A stretch of 25,673 nucleotides of DNA from positions 1 to 25,673 of the forward strand of contig CAYLNM010000048.1 in assembly GCA_964385045.1 (NCBI GenBank), read 5' to 3'. Positions within the stretch are counted from its first letter, which is position 1. Every line of letters starts with the position of its first letter. This DNA is from CAYLNM01 sp964385045. GTDB taxonomy: Bacteria > Planctomycetota > Phycisphaerae > Phycisphaerales > SM1A02. Positions 7,042 to 14,505 of the stretch are shown one piece after another. Under the pieces are notes generated by a model. That model ran no database searches and was not told the origin of the DNA. It saw only the letters and a program-made list of their open reading frames with translations. Both the position numbers and the translations under genes were made by a program.

Positions 7042-8481
7042 TCAGCGCAGCCCGGCCCGCCCCGCGAGGTCCCACCCCGCGATGGCGAGGAGGAACGCGG
7101 CGGTGACGCCGAGGACGAGCGTGCCGGCGCGGCCGTTCCGCAGCGGGGCGGGAAGGCCGCACCGCGGCCCGTTGAGGATCAGCAGCACGATCGCGAGGGC
7201 GGGGATGAAGAGCGCTCCCACGTAGCCGTACCACTTCTGCACCGCCGCGAACGAGACCACGAGCCCGGGCAGCGACGCGAGCGTGATCCAGACGAGGGAG
7301 CCGCGGGCCGCGGGCGACCGCTCGTCCACGATCAGGGGCGCGACGCGGTGACCGACGCCCACGCGGTGCCGCTGTCCCCACCAGTCGGCGAAGATCAGCG
7401 GCACCACCTGCCACACGCCGAGCAGGCTCGAGAACACCGCCGCGAACGCGCCCACGAGGAACAGGGCGCGGCCCACGCTGCCCGCCCCCTCGCCGAAGGA
7501 CCCCGCGAAGGACGCGCCGACCGCGTCCGCGAGGCCCACGACGAGCCCCGCGCCCCGGCCGTCCACGGTGACGCCGCTCGCCACCACGAGCATCGCGACG
7601 CCGAAGACCGCGGTCATCGCGTAGCCGCCCGCGAGGTCGATGCGGCAGGTGCGGAGGTCCTCGGCCCGCTCGCGGCCCGTCTCCCGCATCCAGTACGAGT
7701 AGGCGATGATCGTGAGCGTGCCGCCGACGCCCCCGAGCAGGGCGATCGTCCACTGCAGCGGGGCGAGGTCCGCCCGGGCACCGCTGTCGGCCGCCGCCGC
7801 CCGGGCCGCCTCGTTCAGTCCGGGGATCGCGGGCACGACGAGGCCGCGGAGCAGGGCGCCGAGGTCCGGCCCCGCGAGCACCGCGGCGAAGAGGGTGATC
7901 GCGACCATCGCCCCGACGCAGACCGTCATCACGCGCTCGAAGAGCCGGAACCCGCCCGCCCACACCAGGCCCGCCCCGGCGAGGCTGCACGCGGCGCCCC
8001 AGACCAGCGTGCCGACGTCGGCGTCGCCGAGGATCCCGGCGGTCAGGGCGTGCAGGGTCACGCCGCACGCGCTCACGAGGGCGGTGCCGACGAAGACGCT
8101 CCACGGCAGCATGTACACCGCGAAGCCGACGTGCACGGGCCGGCCGAGCCGCGTGATCGCCCCCTCGAGGACGGTCTCGCCGGTGCCGAGCTGCCACCGG
8201 GCGAGGTTCTCGCTCAGCACGTACTTCAGGACGGCGCCGACCACCACCGCCCAGGCGACCGCGACCCCGAGACGGGAGCCGGCGAAGCCCGCGGTGGCGA
8301 GGTCGCCCGCCCCCACGCCGGTGGCGGCGACGAGGACGCCCGGGCCGACGATCGCGAGCAGGCCGCGGCGGGGGCGGGGGCCGGAGGGCGCGGGGCCGGA
8401 CGACGCGTCCGTCGACGGCCCGCGGGCGGGGACGCGGGGGGGCGAGCCGGGCGGAGGCGGACCGGGAGCCGGGGCGGACAT
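7042..8481 (-). CDS. Nramp-family-like metal ion transporter with non-canonical metal motif
   Basis: This 479-residue multi-span membrane protein has about 11 hydrophobic segments after a Pro-rich cytosolic N-terminus of ~38 residues. The first helix, GPGVLVAATGVGAGDLATA (46-64), aligns with the Nramp helix-1 consensus. However, the metal-binding DPGN reads GAGD (57-60). The helix-6 region (LLGGVGGTLTIIAYSYWMRE, 248-267) lacks the MPH motif whose Met selects transition metals. It therefore belongs to a divergent Nramp-like clade. Its substrate may not be Mn2+ or Fe2+; other divalent ions such as Mg2+, or a non-metal function, are possible. ATG 8481 is preceded by TATCCT with a six-base gap. 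No ribosome site is seen, which fits a leaderless mRNA. It is convergent with the zinc-ribbon gene. Confidence 0.82.
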   Translation of the reverse strand: MSAPAPGPPPPGSPPRVPARGPSTDASSGPAPSGPRPRRGLLAIVGPGVLVAATGVGAGDLATAGFAGSRLGVAVAWAVVVGAVLKYVLSENLARWQLGTGETVLEGAITRLGRPVHVGFAVYMLPWSVFVGTALVSACGVTLHALTAGILGDADVGTLVWGAACSLAGAGLVWAGGFRLFERVMTVCVGAMVAITLFAAVLAGPDLGALLRGLVVPAIPGLNEAARAAAADSGARADLAPLQWTIALLGGVGGTLTIIAYSYWMRETGRERAEDLRTCRIDLAGGYAMTAVFGVAMLVVASGVTVDGRGAGLVVGLADAVGASFAGSFGEGAGSVGRALFLVGAFAAVFSSLLGVWQVVPLIFADWWGQRHRVGVGHRVAPLIVDERSPAARGSLVWITLASLPGLVVSFAAVQKWYGYVGALFIPALAIVLLILNGPRCGLPAPLRNGRAGTLVLGVTAAFLLAIAGWDLAGRAGLR

Positions 8482-8487
8482 GTCGCG

Positions 8488-8493
8488 AGGATA
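8488..8493 (-). promoter_or_regulatory. Predicted -10 element for leaderless Nramp-like mRNA
   Basis: The minus strand reads TATCCT, then six bases, then the ATG at 8481. The identical hexamer lies at 1889-1894 upstream of the aminopeptidase gene. It sits in the 73-bp gap after the chemotaxis gene, giving the transporter its own promoter. Confidence 0.45.
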
Positions 8494-8554
8494 GTGGCGG
8501 GGGCCGGGCCCGACGGGGCTCGCGGGCGGTGCCCCCGCCCTCGCGGCGGTCGGG

Positions 8555-10273
8555 TCAGACCGTGAACCGGCCGACCATCCCGCGGAGCTGCTCGCTCACC
8601 GCCGACATCCGCTCGCTCGCCTCGCGGGAGCGGCCGGCGCCGTCGGCCGCCTCCTGGATCGAGGCGTCGACGCCGGCCATCGTCTGCGTGATCGCCTCGG
8701 CCGACGAGACCGAGCGGTGCACGCCGTCGGTGACCTCGCGGGCGGCGGAGGCGGTCTGCTGGATGTTGCCGGCGATGGAGCGGGTGGCGGTGCCCTGCTG
8801 CTCGACCGCCGAGGAGATCGAGCGGGAGGCCTCGTTGACCTCGCGGATCGCCTCCCCGATGTCGCCGATCGACGAGACCGCCGCCGCGGTGGTGCTCTGG
8901 ATGCTGCCGATCCGCTGGCGAATGTCGTCGGTCGCCTCGGCGGCCTGCCGGGCGAGGTCCTTCACCTCGCTCGCGACCACCGCGAAGCCCTTGCCCGCAT
9001 CGCCGGCCCGGGCCGCCTCGATCGTGGCGTTGAGGGCGAGCAGGTTGGTCTGCTCCGAGATGTCCTGGATGGCCTCGACCACCTTGCCGATCGCATCGGC
9101 CGCGGCCCCGAGCTGCCCGATGCGCTCGTTGCTCTCGATCGCGAGGGCGGCGGCCCGGTCCGAGACGCTGGCCGTCTGCTCGGCGTTGCGGGCGACCTCG
9201 TCGATGGTGGTCGTCATCTGCTCGACCGCCTCGGCGAGCACCGACATCCCGGAGGACATCTCCTCGCTCGAGGCGGCGATCGTCTGCATCGTGCCCGCGA
9301 GCTGCTCGGCCTCCTGCGAGGCGGAGGAGGTCTCGCCGCGGCTGCGACCGGCCGACTCGTTGAGCTGGCCGGAGGTGTCGAGGAGCTGGCCCGCGGAGCC
9401 CGCGACCTCCGACGCCCCGCCGGTGAGCTCGCGGACGAGCTCGGCGAGGTCGCGGCACATCGCGTTGAGGGCCCGGCCGAGGGCGGCGACCTCGTCGTCG
9501 CCGTCCGCGGGGCAGGTGCGGGTCAGGTCGCCCGCGGCCACCGCCTCGGCCACCGAGACGGCCTCCGACAGCGGGGCGGAGAGCCGGCGGCGGATGAAGA
9601 CGACGGTCGCGCCGAAGGCGGCCACGGCCGCCGCGGCCGCAACGAGCTGGATCGTGGCGAGCAGGCCGACGCGGGCCTCGCTGCGATCCTGGAAGAGTCC
9701 CACGGTGGCGTGCATGCGGTCGAGCGTCTCGGCGGTGAGGCGCTCGACGTCGGCCTGGGCGGCCGCGAAGGCCTGCGTGCCGGCGGGGGTGGCCGCGAGC
9801 CGGTCGCCCGCCGCCCGCAGCGACGCCCACAGCGTCTCCACCTCGTCGAGGGCGGCGACGACGCCGCGGTCGCTCGTGCCGGGCAGGGTCACGGGCCGGG
9901 TCATCGCCAGGTCCGCGTGGGTGGTGCCGCCGTCGCGGAGGGCCGCGTGGGTGTCCTCGAAGAGCGCGATCGCCGGCGTCTCGCCGCCCGGGGCGACCGC
10001 ACCGGTGCACAGGTCGCGGTAGAGCTCCTTGGAGACGATCTGGATCAGCGTCCGCTGGCGGCCGGCGAGGTTGATCGTCTCGGCGTCGCCCCGCTGCAGG
10101 CCGTTGATCCACAGCGTGCTGCCCACGCAGCCGAGCGTCGTGAGGAGCATCGCCCCCGCGAGGAGGGTGAGCCGTCCGCTCAGGCTGGCGGGGAGGCCGC
10201 CGCGCACGCCGCCGGGGCTGCTCGGCCCGCCGTTCTCGTCGGTGCCCTGGTCCGCAGTCGCTTCGGTGGTCAC
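8555..10273 (-). CDS. Methyl-accepting chemotaxis protein with PilJ/NarX-like sensor domain
   Basis: This 572-residue transmembrane receptor should signal to CheA. After ~30 polar residues a membrane helix spans ~34-57. The periplasmic part begins with TINLAGRQRTLIQIVSKEL (66-84), the INLAGRQRM-type helix of the type IV pilus/NarX-like sensor family. A second helix at ~203-227 leads into a HAMP region (228-281) and a long coiled coil. The signalling hairpin tip is at 406-437, with EQTNLLALNATIEAARAG and GFAVVASEVK. No C-terminal CheR-tethering pentapeptide is seen. The start is taken as GTG 10273 because the preceding frame has no protein character, but it is uncertain: no ribosome site or TANNNT element is seen. 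No other che genes lie in the window. Confidence 0.9.
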   Translation of the reverse strand: MTTEATADQGTDENGGPSSPGGVRGGLPASLSGRLTLLAGAMLLTTLGCVGSTLWINGLQRGDAETINLAGRQRTLIQIVSKELYRDLCTGAVAPGGETPAIALFEDTHAALRDGGTTHADLAMTRPVTLPGTSDRGVVAALDEVETLWASLRAAGDRLAATPAGTQAFAAAQADVERLTAETLDRMHATVGLFQDRSEARVGLLATIQLVAAAAAVAAFGATVVFIRRRLSAPLSEAVSVAEAVAAGDLTRTCPADGDDEVAALGRALNAMCRDLAELVRELTGGASEVAGSAGQLLDTSGQLNESAGRSRGETSSASQEAEQLAGTMQTIAASSEEMSSGMSVLAEAVEQMTTTIDEVARNAEQTASVSDRAAALAIESNERIGQLGAAADAIGKVVEAIQDISEQTNLLALNATIEAARAGDAGKGFAVVASEVKDLARQAAEATDDIRQRIGSIQSTTAAAVSSIGDIGEAIREVNEASRSISSAVEQQGTATRSIAGNIQQTASAAREVTDGVHRSVSSAEAITQTMAGVDASIQEAADGAGRSREASERMSAVSEQLRGMVGRFTV

Positions 10274-10647
10274 GGCGCTGCCCCGTGCGGGACCGCTCGC
10301 GGGAAGGCTCGCGCGGCGCGTCCATCGCGCCGCGGACCGCGGGTCGGTCCGGCGGATCGCGCATCGACGCCGGATCGAAGCGACTTGCGGAGCGAAGACG
10401 CTCGCCACGGTGCGGACCGGGCATCCGAGGCCGGCTGGACGGCCGCTGCGCAGTCGGTGCGCGAGCCGGCCGCGCCGTTCCGGACCTCCGGGCGTCGCCG
10501 CGTCCGGGGCCGGGCGCCGGGCACCCTGGGACGGGAGCGGCGGGGCGGATGCTCGTCCCGCTCCGCGACGGCCCATGACGGCCGACGGGGACAGGGCCGC
10601 GTCCGCGGCGCGCCGCGAGCCGCGGCGCGCCGGGAGCCGGGGCGGGC
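10274..10647. other. Intergenic region without any TA dinucleotide
   Basis: This 374-base stretch between the chemotaxis gene and nuoF holds the nuoF hairpin at 10606-10632 and otherwise no recognisable gene. It contains no TA dinucleotide on either strand, so no TANNNT-type -10 can exist in it. Open frames across it are Arg/Pro/Gly-rich and have no protein character. Confidence 0.6.
10606..10632 (-). terminator. Hairpin after nuoF
   Basis: Twelve-base perfectly complementary arms at 10606-10617 and 10621-10632 enclose a three-base loop. The structure begins 15 bases after the nuoF stop codon on the minus strand. It is pure G/C and no U-tract follows. Expected role: end of the nuoDEF transcript. 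Confidence 0.55.
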
Positions 10648-12015
10648 TCAGGCGCCCCCGGCGCCGCTCACGCTGAGGCTCACCGTGTTCGTGGCCACGT
10701 GGTACGGCTTGACCCGCGCCTCGAACTCCTCGCGGTACTTGTTGACCACCGTGCGGACGGCCCAGTTGTGGCCGTCGGCGAGGCCGCAGATCGTGGTGCC
10801 GGGCATGATGCCCATCGAGCCCGCGAGCTCGAGCAGCAGGTCGAGATCCTTGGTGGTGGCGTCGCCCGCCTCGATGCGGCAGAGGAGCTTGTACATCCAC
10901 TGCGCGCCCTCGCGGCAGGGCGTGCACTGACCGCAGGACTCGTTCTTGAAGAACCGCGAGAGGTTGCGGGCCACCGCGACCATGTCGGTGTCCTCGTCGA
11001 AGATCGTCGGGCAGGCGGTGCCGAGACCCATGACGTCGTACTTCTTGCCGATGTCGAAGTCCATCTCGGCCTCGTACTGGTCGGGGCCGAGGCAGCCCAT
11101 CGACACGCCGCCGGCGATCGCGCCCTTGAAGCGCTTGCCGCCCCGCATGCCGCCGCAATGGTCCTCGACGAGCGTCCGCAGCGGGATGCCGAGATCGACC
11201 TCGAAGACGCCGGGACGATTGACGTGGCCGGAGACGCCCATGAGCTTCGGGCCGTACGAGGGAGCGCCGCCGATCGACGACTCGCAGCCCATGCCGGTCC
11301 ACCAGTCGACGCCGTGCTCCACGATGCCGGGGACCGCGGCGAGCGTCTCGACGTTGTTGACCACCGTCGGCCGCCCGAAGAGCCCCTCGACCGCGGGGAA
11401 CGGAGGCTTCAGCCGCGGCCAGCCGCGGCGACCCTCGACCGCCTCGAGCAGGCCGGTCTCCTCGCCGCAGATGTAGGCCCCGGCCCCGCGGTGCAGGTAG
11501 CAGTCCACCTTGAAGTCGACGGTGCCGCCGAGCAGGCCCTTGCCGCCGAAGATGCCGGCCTCGTACGCCTCGTCGATCGCGCGCTGCACCGTCTTGGCCT
11601 GGTGCTTGTACTCGCCGCGGATGAAGAAGTACGCGGTGTCGAGCCGGCACGCCCAGCAGCAGATCGCGATCCCCTCCATCACCAGCAGCGGGTCGAAGTC
11701 GCAGAGGAGCCGGTCCTTGAACGTGCCGGGCTCGGCCTCGTCGCAGTTGACGGCGAGGTAGCGGCGGCCGCCGTCCGGCTCGGGCAGGAACGACCACTTG
11801 AGGCCGGCGGGGAACCCGGCTCCGCCGCGGCCGCGGAGCTGGGCCGCCTTCACCTGCTCGACGAGGTCCTTCGGCTCCTGGCCGAGGGCCTGCTCGAGGG
11901 CGACCCAGCCGCCGGTCCGCTTGTACTCGTCGGCGTCGACGTAGCGACGGTCCTTCGGGTCGCCCCACGGGGCGGTGGGGATGCGCTTGGTGAGGACGGG
12001 CTCGGTGACGGGCAT
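10648..12015 (-). CDS. nuoF: NADH-quinone oxidoreductase subunit F (51 kDa, FMN and NADH binding)
   Basis: This 455-residue subunit takes electrons from NADH onto FMN in the peripheral arm of complex I. The FMN/NADH-site glycine motif RGRGGAGFPAGLKW is at 61-74, and NCDEAEPGTFKDR at 90-102. The second nucleotide motif GAGAYICGEETGLLEAVEG is at 177-195. Cluster N3 [4Fe-4S] ligands are C361, C364 and C367 in ESCGQCTPCREG, plus C410. Length is normal. The ATG lies three bases beyond the stop of the small upstream ORF, so it is tightly linked to nuoD, nuoE and that ORF. NuoG, often next, is not here; a hairpin and a chemotaxis gene follow instead. Confidence 0.96.
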   Translation of the reverse strand: MPVTEPVLTKRIPTAPWGDPKDRRYVDADEYKRTGGWVALEQALGQEPKDLVEQVKAAQLRGRGGAGFPAGLKWSFLPEPDGGRRYLAVNCDEAEPGTFKDRLLCDFDPLLVMEGIAICCWACRLDTAYFFIRGEYKHQAKTVQRAIDEAYEAGIFGGKGLLGGTVDFKVDCYLHRGAGAYICGEETGLLEAVEGRRGWPRLKPPFPAVEGLFGRPTVVNNVETLAAVPGIVEHGVDWWTGMGCESSIGGAPSYGPKLMGVSGHVNRPGVFEVDLGIPLRTLVEDHCGGMRGGKRFKGAIAGGVSMGCLGPDQYEAEMDFDIGKKYDVMGLGTACPTIFDEDTDMVAVARNLSRFFKNESCGQCTPCREGAQWMYKLLCRIEAGDATTKDLDLLLELAGSMGIMPGTTICGLADGHNWAVRTVVNKYREEFEARVKPYHVATNTVSLSVSGAGGA

Positions 12016-12018
12016 GGT

Positions 12019-12273
12019 TCAGTCCCGATCGGAGTCAGGGTCGGGTCCGTCCGAGGGTGCGGACGGACCGGGGGACGAGGAGGCGGGGGAGCGTCCGGCC
12101 GGAAGCTCCACCTCCTCGATGGTGGTGCGGCGGAGGACGACGCCGTCGCGCTCCTCCTCCTCGACGTGGCGTCCCACCTCGCGGCGGGTCCGCCCTTCGT
12201 CCGGGGCATCGTTCCCGGGCTTCGACCGGATGCCGCGGGCGACGTGGCCGACGAACAGGCCGAGCGACCGCAT
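12019..12273 (-). CDS. Small protein of unknown function inside the nuo operon
   Basis: This 84-residue ORF lies between nuoE (35-base gap) and nuoF (3-base gap) on the same strand. The first ~57 residues look like a real protein: a short amphipathic start MRSLGLFVGHVARGIRSKPG, then a charged middle with EVGRHVEEEERDGVVLRRT, then TIEEVEL. The last ~25 residues are a Ser/Pro/Asp-rich tail. I do not recognise a family. Its position suggests a role linked to complex I, as an accessory, assembly or regulatory factor, or translational coupling to nuoF. Support comes from operon geometry and from the contrast between this frame and the Arg/Pro-rich alternatives. No clear ribosome site precedes the ATG; AGGAG lies too far upstream, 13 bases away. 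Confidence 0.65.
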   Translation of the reverse strand: MRSLGLFVGHVARGIRSKPGNDAPDEGRTRREVGRHVEEEERDGVVLRRTTIEEVELPAGRSPASSSPGPSAPSDGPDPDSDRD

Positions 12274-12308
12274 GAGCGAGGGACGCTCCTCGCCTCGGTC
12301 GCCGCCGC

Positions 12309-12833
12309 TCACGGCAGCGAGTCGAGCAGCTCGTCGAGCGACTCGATGGTCAGGTTGTCGTGCCGGTCCTCGTTGATCAGGGCGCACGGCGCGCCCTCGC
12401 AGGCCCCGAGGCACTCGAGGGTCATCAGCGTGAACCGGCCGTCGTCGGTGGTCTCGTGCGGCTCGACGTCGTACTTGGTGCGGATGTGGTCGACGAGGGC
12501 CTGGTGGCCGCACACCTCGCACGCGATCGACTGGCACACGGCGATCACGTACGTCCCGGTGGGCTCGATGGTGAACTCCTCGTAGAAGCTCACCGTGTCC
12601 AGCACGTCGCCCGGGTGGATCTTCAGGAAGGCCGCGATCTCCACCATCGCCTGGTGCGGGATGCAGTGGTGCTCGTGCTGGATGTCGTGCAGGATCGGGA
12701 GCAACGACCCCTGCCGGGTCTCGTAGCGCGGGATCAGCTCCGCCTCGTACCGCGCCTTGGCGTCCTCGGTGAGGTACGGCTCGGGCCGGGTCTCGATCTT
12801 GGTGGTCGCACTGGGCTTGACGTGCCAGGCCAT
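12309..12833 (-). CDS. nuoE: NADH-quinone oxidoreductase subunit E (24 kDa, 2Fe-2S)
   Basis: This 174-residue protein is the thioredoxin-like [2Fe-2S] subunit (cluster N1a) that partners NuoF in the NADH dehydrogenase module. The ligands follow the family pattern C-x4-C ... C-x3-C: C100 and C105 in VCQSIACEVCG, then C141 and C145 in LECLGACEGAPC. The helical N-terminal domain carries YETRQGSLLPILHDIQHEH (37-55) and the conserved VSFYEEFTIEP (81-91). The ATG at 12833 was chosen because homology begins shortly after it; the open frame upstream is a shadow of nuoD. It follows nuoD by 98 bases on the same strand. Confidence 0.95.
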   Translation of the reverse strand: MAWHVKPSATTKIETRPEPYLTEDAKARYEAELIPRYETRQGSLLPILHDIQHEHHCIPHQAMVEIAAFLKIHPGDVLDTVSFYEEFTIEPTGTYVIAVCQSIACEVCGHQALVDHIRTKYDVEPHETTDDGRFTLMTLECLGACEGAPCALINEDRHDNLTIESLDELLDSLP

Positions 12834-12931
12834 GGGGGTCGTTCCTGTGGTCGTGCGGAAGCGTGGGCGGAGTGCGTCGCGGGGCGGAGCCGGGGACGGG
12901 GGCAGCCGCGGGCGGCGGCTCGCCCGCCGGA

Positions 12932-14221
12932 TCAGCGGTCGAGCTCCGCCGCGATGATGTTCAGGCTGCCGAGGACGGCGACGAGGTCGGCCAGCATGTG
13001 GCCCTCGAGCATCTTCGAGAAGGTCGAGAAGTGCAGGAAGGCCGGGGGCCGGGTCGCGGCCCGCCACGGGAACGGCCCGCCGTCGGCCACGCAGTAGAAG
13101 CCCAGCTCGCCGTTGGGCGACTCGATGCAGCCGTAGGCCTCGCCGATCGGGGCGTCCCAGCCGCGGTTGGGCATGATGAGCTCGAACTGCTGGATCGTGC
13201 CCTCGATCGAGCCGTAGACGTCGCCCTTCTCCGGCTTGACCATCTTGCCCTCGGCGTCGGCGTTCATCGGGCCCTTCGGGATGCGATCCACGAGCTGGTC
13301 GATGATCGAGATCGACTGCGTGATCTCCTCGAGCCGGACGAGGAACCGGGTGTAGCAGTCGCCGTCGGACGCCACCGGGACGCTGAACGTCACGCCCTCG
13401 GCCCCCTCGCCGTCCCAGTTGTCGGCGAAGCAGAGGTAGGGCTCGCTCTTGCGCACGTCCCGCTTCACGCCCGAGCCGCGGGCCACGGGTCCGGAGCAGC
13501 CCCAGCTGCAGGCTTCCTCGGCCGTGATCACGCCGATGCCCTGCAGGCGGTCGATGAAGATGCGGTTCCGCAGGACGAGCGCCTCGAGGTCGCGGACCGC
13601 GTTGCTCATCCGCACGTCGATGAAGTGGCGGACCATCTTCCGAAACGTCTCGTCGTCCGGCAGGTCCCGCATCGTGCCCCCGACCCGCGTGTAGTCCGGG
13701 TGGAAGCGCTGGCCCGAGACGTAGTCGAGGATGTCGTAGACGAACTCGCGCTCGTTGAAGCCGTAGAGGAAGCCCGTGAACGCCCCGAGGTCGAGGGCGG
13801 CGGCCCCGCAGCACAGCAGGTGATTCTGGAGCCGTCCGAGCTCGCCGAGGATCGTCCGCACCACCTTGCAGCGGGGCGTCAGGTCGACGTCGAAGAGCTT
13901 CTCCACCGCGGTGTGCCAGGCGATGTCGTTGCAGATGGGCGAGACGTAGTCCATCCGCGAGACCGTGCACACGTACTGGTTCCAGTCGTGGTGCTCGCCG
14001 AGCTTCTCGAAGCCCGAGTGCAGGTAGCCGATGTGCGGCGTGGCCCGGGCGACCCGCTCGCCGTCGAGCTCGAGCACGATCCGGAGCGTGGTGTGCGTGG
14101 CCGGATGCTGGGGGCCGAAGTTGAGGACCCAGCGGTCACCGGCGATCGGGCGGTCCTTGAGGTAGTCGGTCCGCTCGACGTCGACGTCGAAGCCGGTGTC
14201 GGGGCTGAGCGTGTACGGCAT
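12932..14221 (-). CDS. nuoD: NADH-quinone oxidoreductase subunit D (49 kDa)
   Basis: This 429-residue subunit forms much of the quinone-binding cavity of complex I. The family motif NFGPQHPATH is at 34-43, and GYLHSGFEKL at 65-74. H39 and Y92 (in RMDYVSP) correspond to the His and Tyr thought to bind the quinone head group. It resembles NiFe-hydrogenase large subunits but lacks the terminal Cys ligands, as expected for NuoD; it ends LNIIAAELDR. The ATG at 14221 has GGAG at 14230-14233, eight bases upstream, and it is the first gene of the nuoD-nuoE-small ORF-nuoF unit. NuoC, usually just before nuoD, is absent. Confidence 0.96.
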   Translation of the reverse strand: MPYTLSPDTGFDVDVERTDYLKDRPIAGDRWVLNFGPQHPATHTTLRIVLELDGERVARATPHIGYLHSGFEKLGEHHDWNQYVCTVSRMDYVSPICNDIAWHTAVEKLFDVDLTPRCKVVRTILGELGRLQNHLLCCGAAALDLGAFTGFLYGFNEREFVYDILDYVSGQRFHPDYTRVGGTMRDLPDDETFRKMVRHFIDVRMSNAVRDLEALVLRNRIFIDRLQGIGVITAEEACSWGCSGPVARGSGVKRDVRKSEPYLCFADNWDGEGAEGVTFSVPVASDGDCYTRFLVRLEEITQSISIIDQLVDRIPKGPMNADAEGKMVKPEKGDVYGSIEGTIQQFELIMPNRGWDAPIGEAYGCIESPNGELGFYCVADGGPFPWRAATRPPAFLHFSTFSKMLEGHMLADLVAVLGSLNIIAAELDR

Positions 14222-14348
14222 CCGGGGGGCTCCACGCGGCGGGAGGAGGGGCGGCGACGGACGGCCGGCGAAGGCCGTGGCGGAACGCGATCGAGGGGCC
14301 GTCGAGCCGACATCGGGCCGGATCCGTGCCGCCTTTCACGAACGCCGG

Positions 14349-14354
14349 ATGATA
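14349..14354 (-). promoter_or_regulatory. Possible -10 element for the nuoDEF operon
   Basis: The minus strand reads TATCAT here. Transcription would start near 14342, giving a leader of about 120 nt that carries GGAG before nuoD. No -35 match is seen 16-17 bp upstream. A GTG nine bases downstream opens a 67-codon frame overlapping nuoD, which I do not consider a gene. Confidence 0.35.
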
Positions 14355-14444
14355 GCCCCGGGAAGGCCCCGCGTGCCGCGCGGCGGCGGTTCCGCGCGAC
14401 GATCCGTTCGGATTCCGGGCGGGTGGCCGCGCGCGGCGCGGCGG

Positions 14445-14480
14445 GCCCGAGCCGGCCGGTTCGCGGGACCGGCGGCGGGC
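14445..14480 (-). terminator. Possible hairpin after the ABC permease gene
   Basis: An inner 6-bp stem (14455-14460 with 14468-14473) is flanked by a 5-bp outer stem (14445-14449 with 14476-14480) across a small internal loop. It begins about 25 bases after the permease stop. It is weaker than the other gene-end hairpins in the window. Confidence 0.3.
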
Positions 14481-14505
14481 TCCGGAGCGGGGCCCGGCCC
14501 GGCCG

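Noticed and set aside
10285..10578. Plus-strand frame in the gap between the chemotaxis gene and nuoF
   Set aside because: Arg/Gly/Pro-rich, no ribosome site, no promoter and no recognisable motif.
14136..14339. 67-codon GTG-initiated frame overlapping the nuoD start
   Set aside because: It is out of frame with nuoD, Arg/Pro-rich and lacks protein character; the leader probably just contains a chance GTG.
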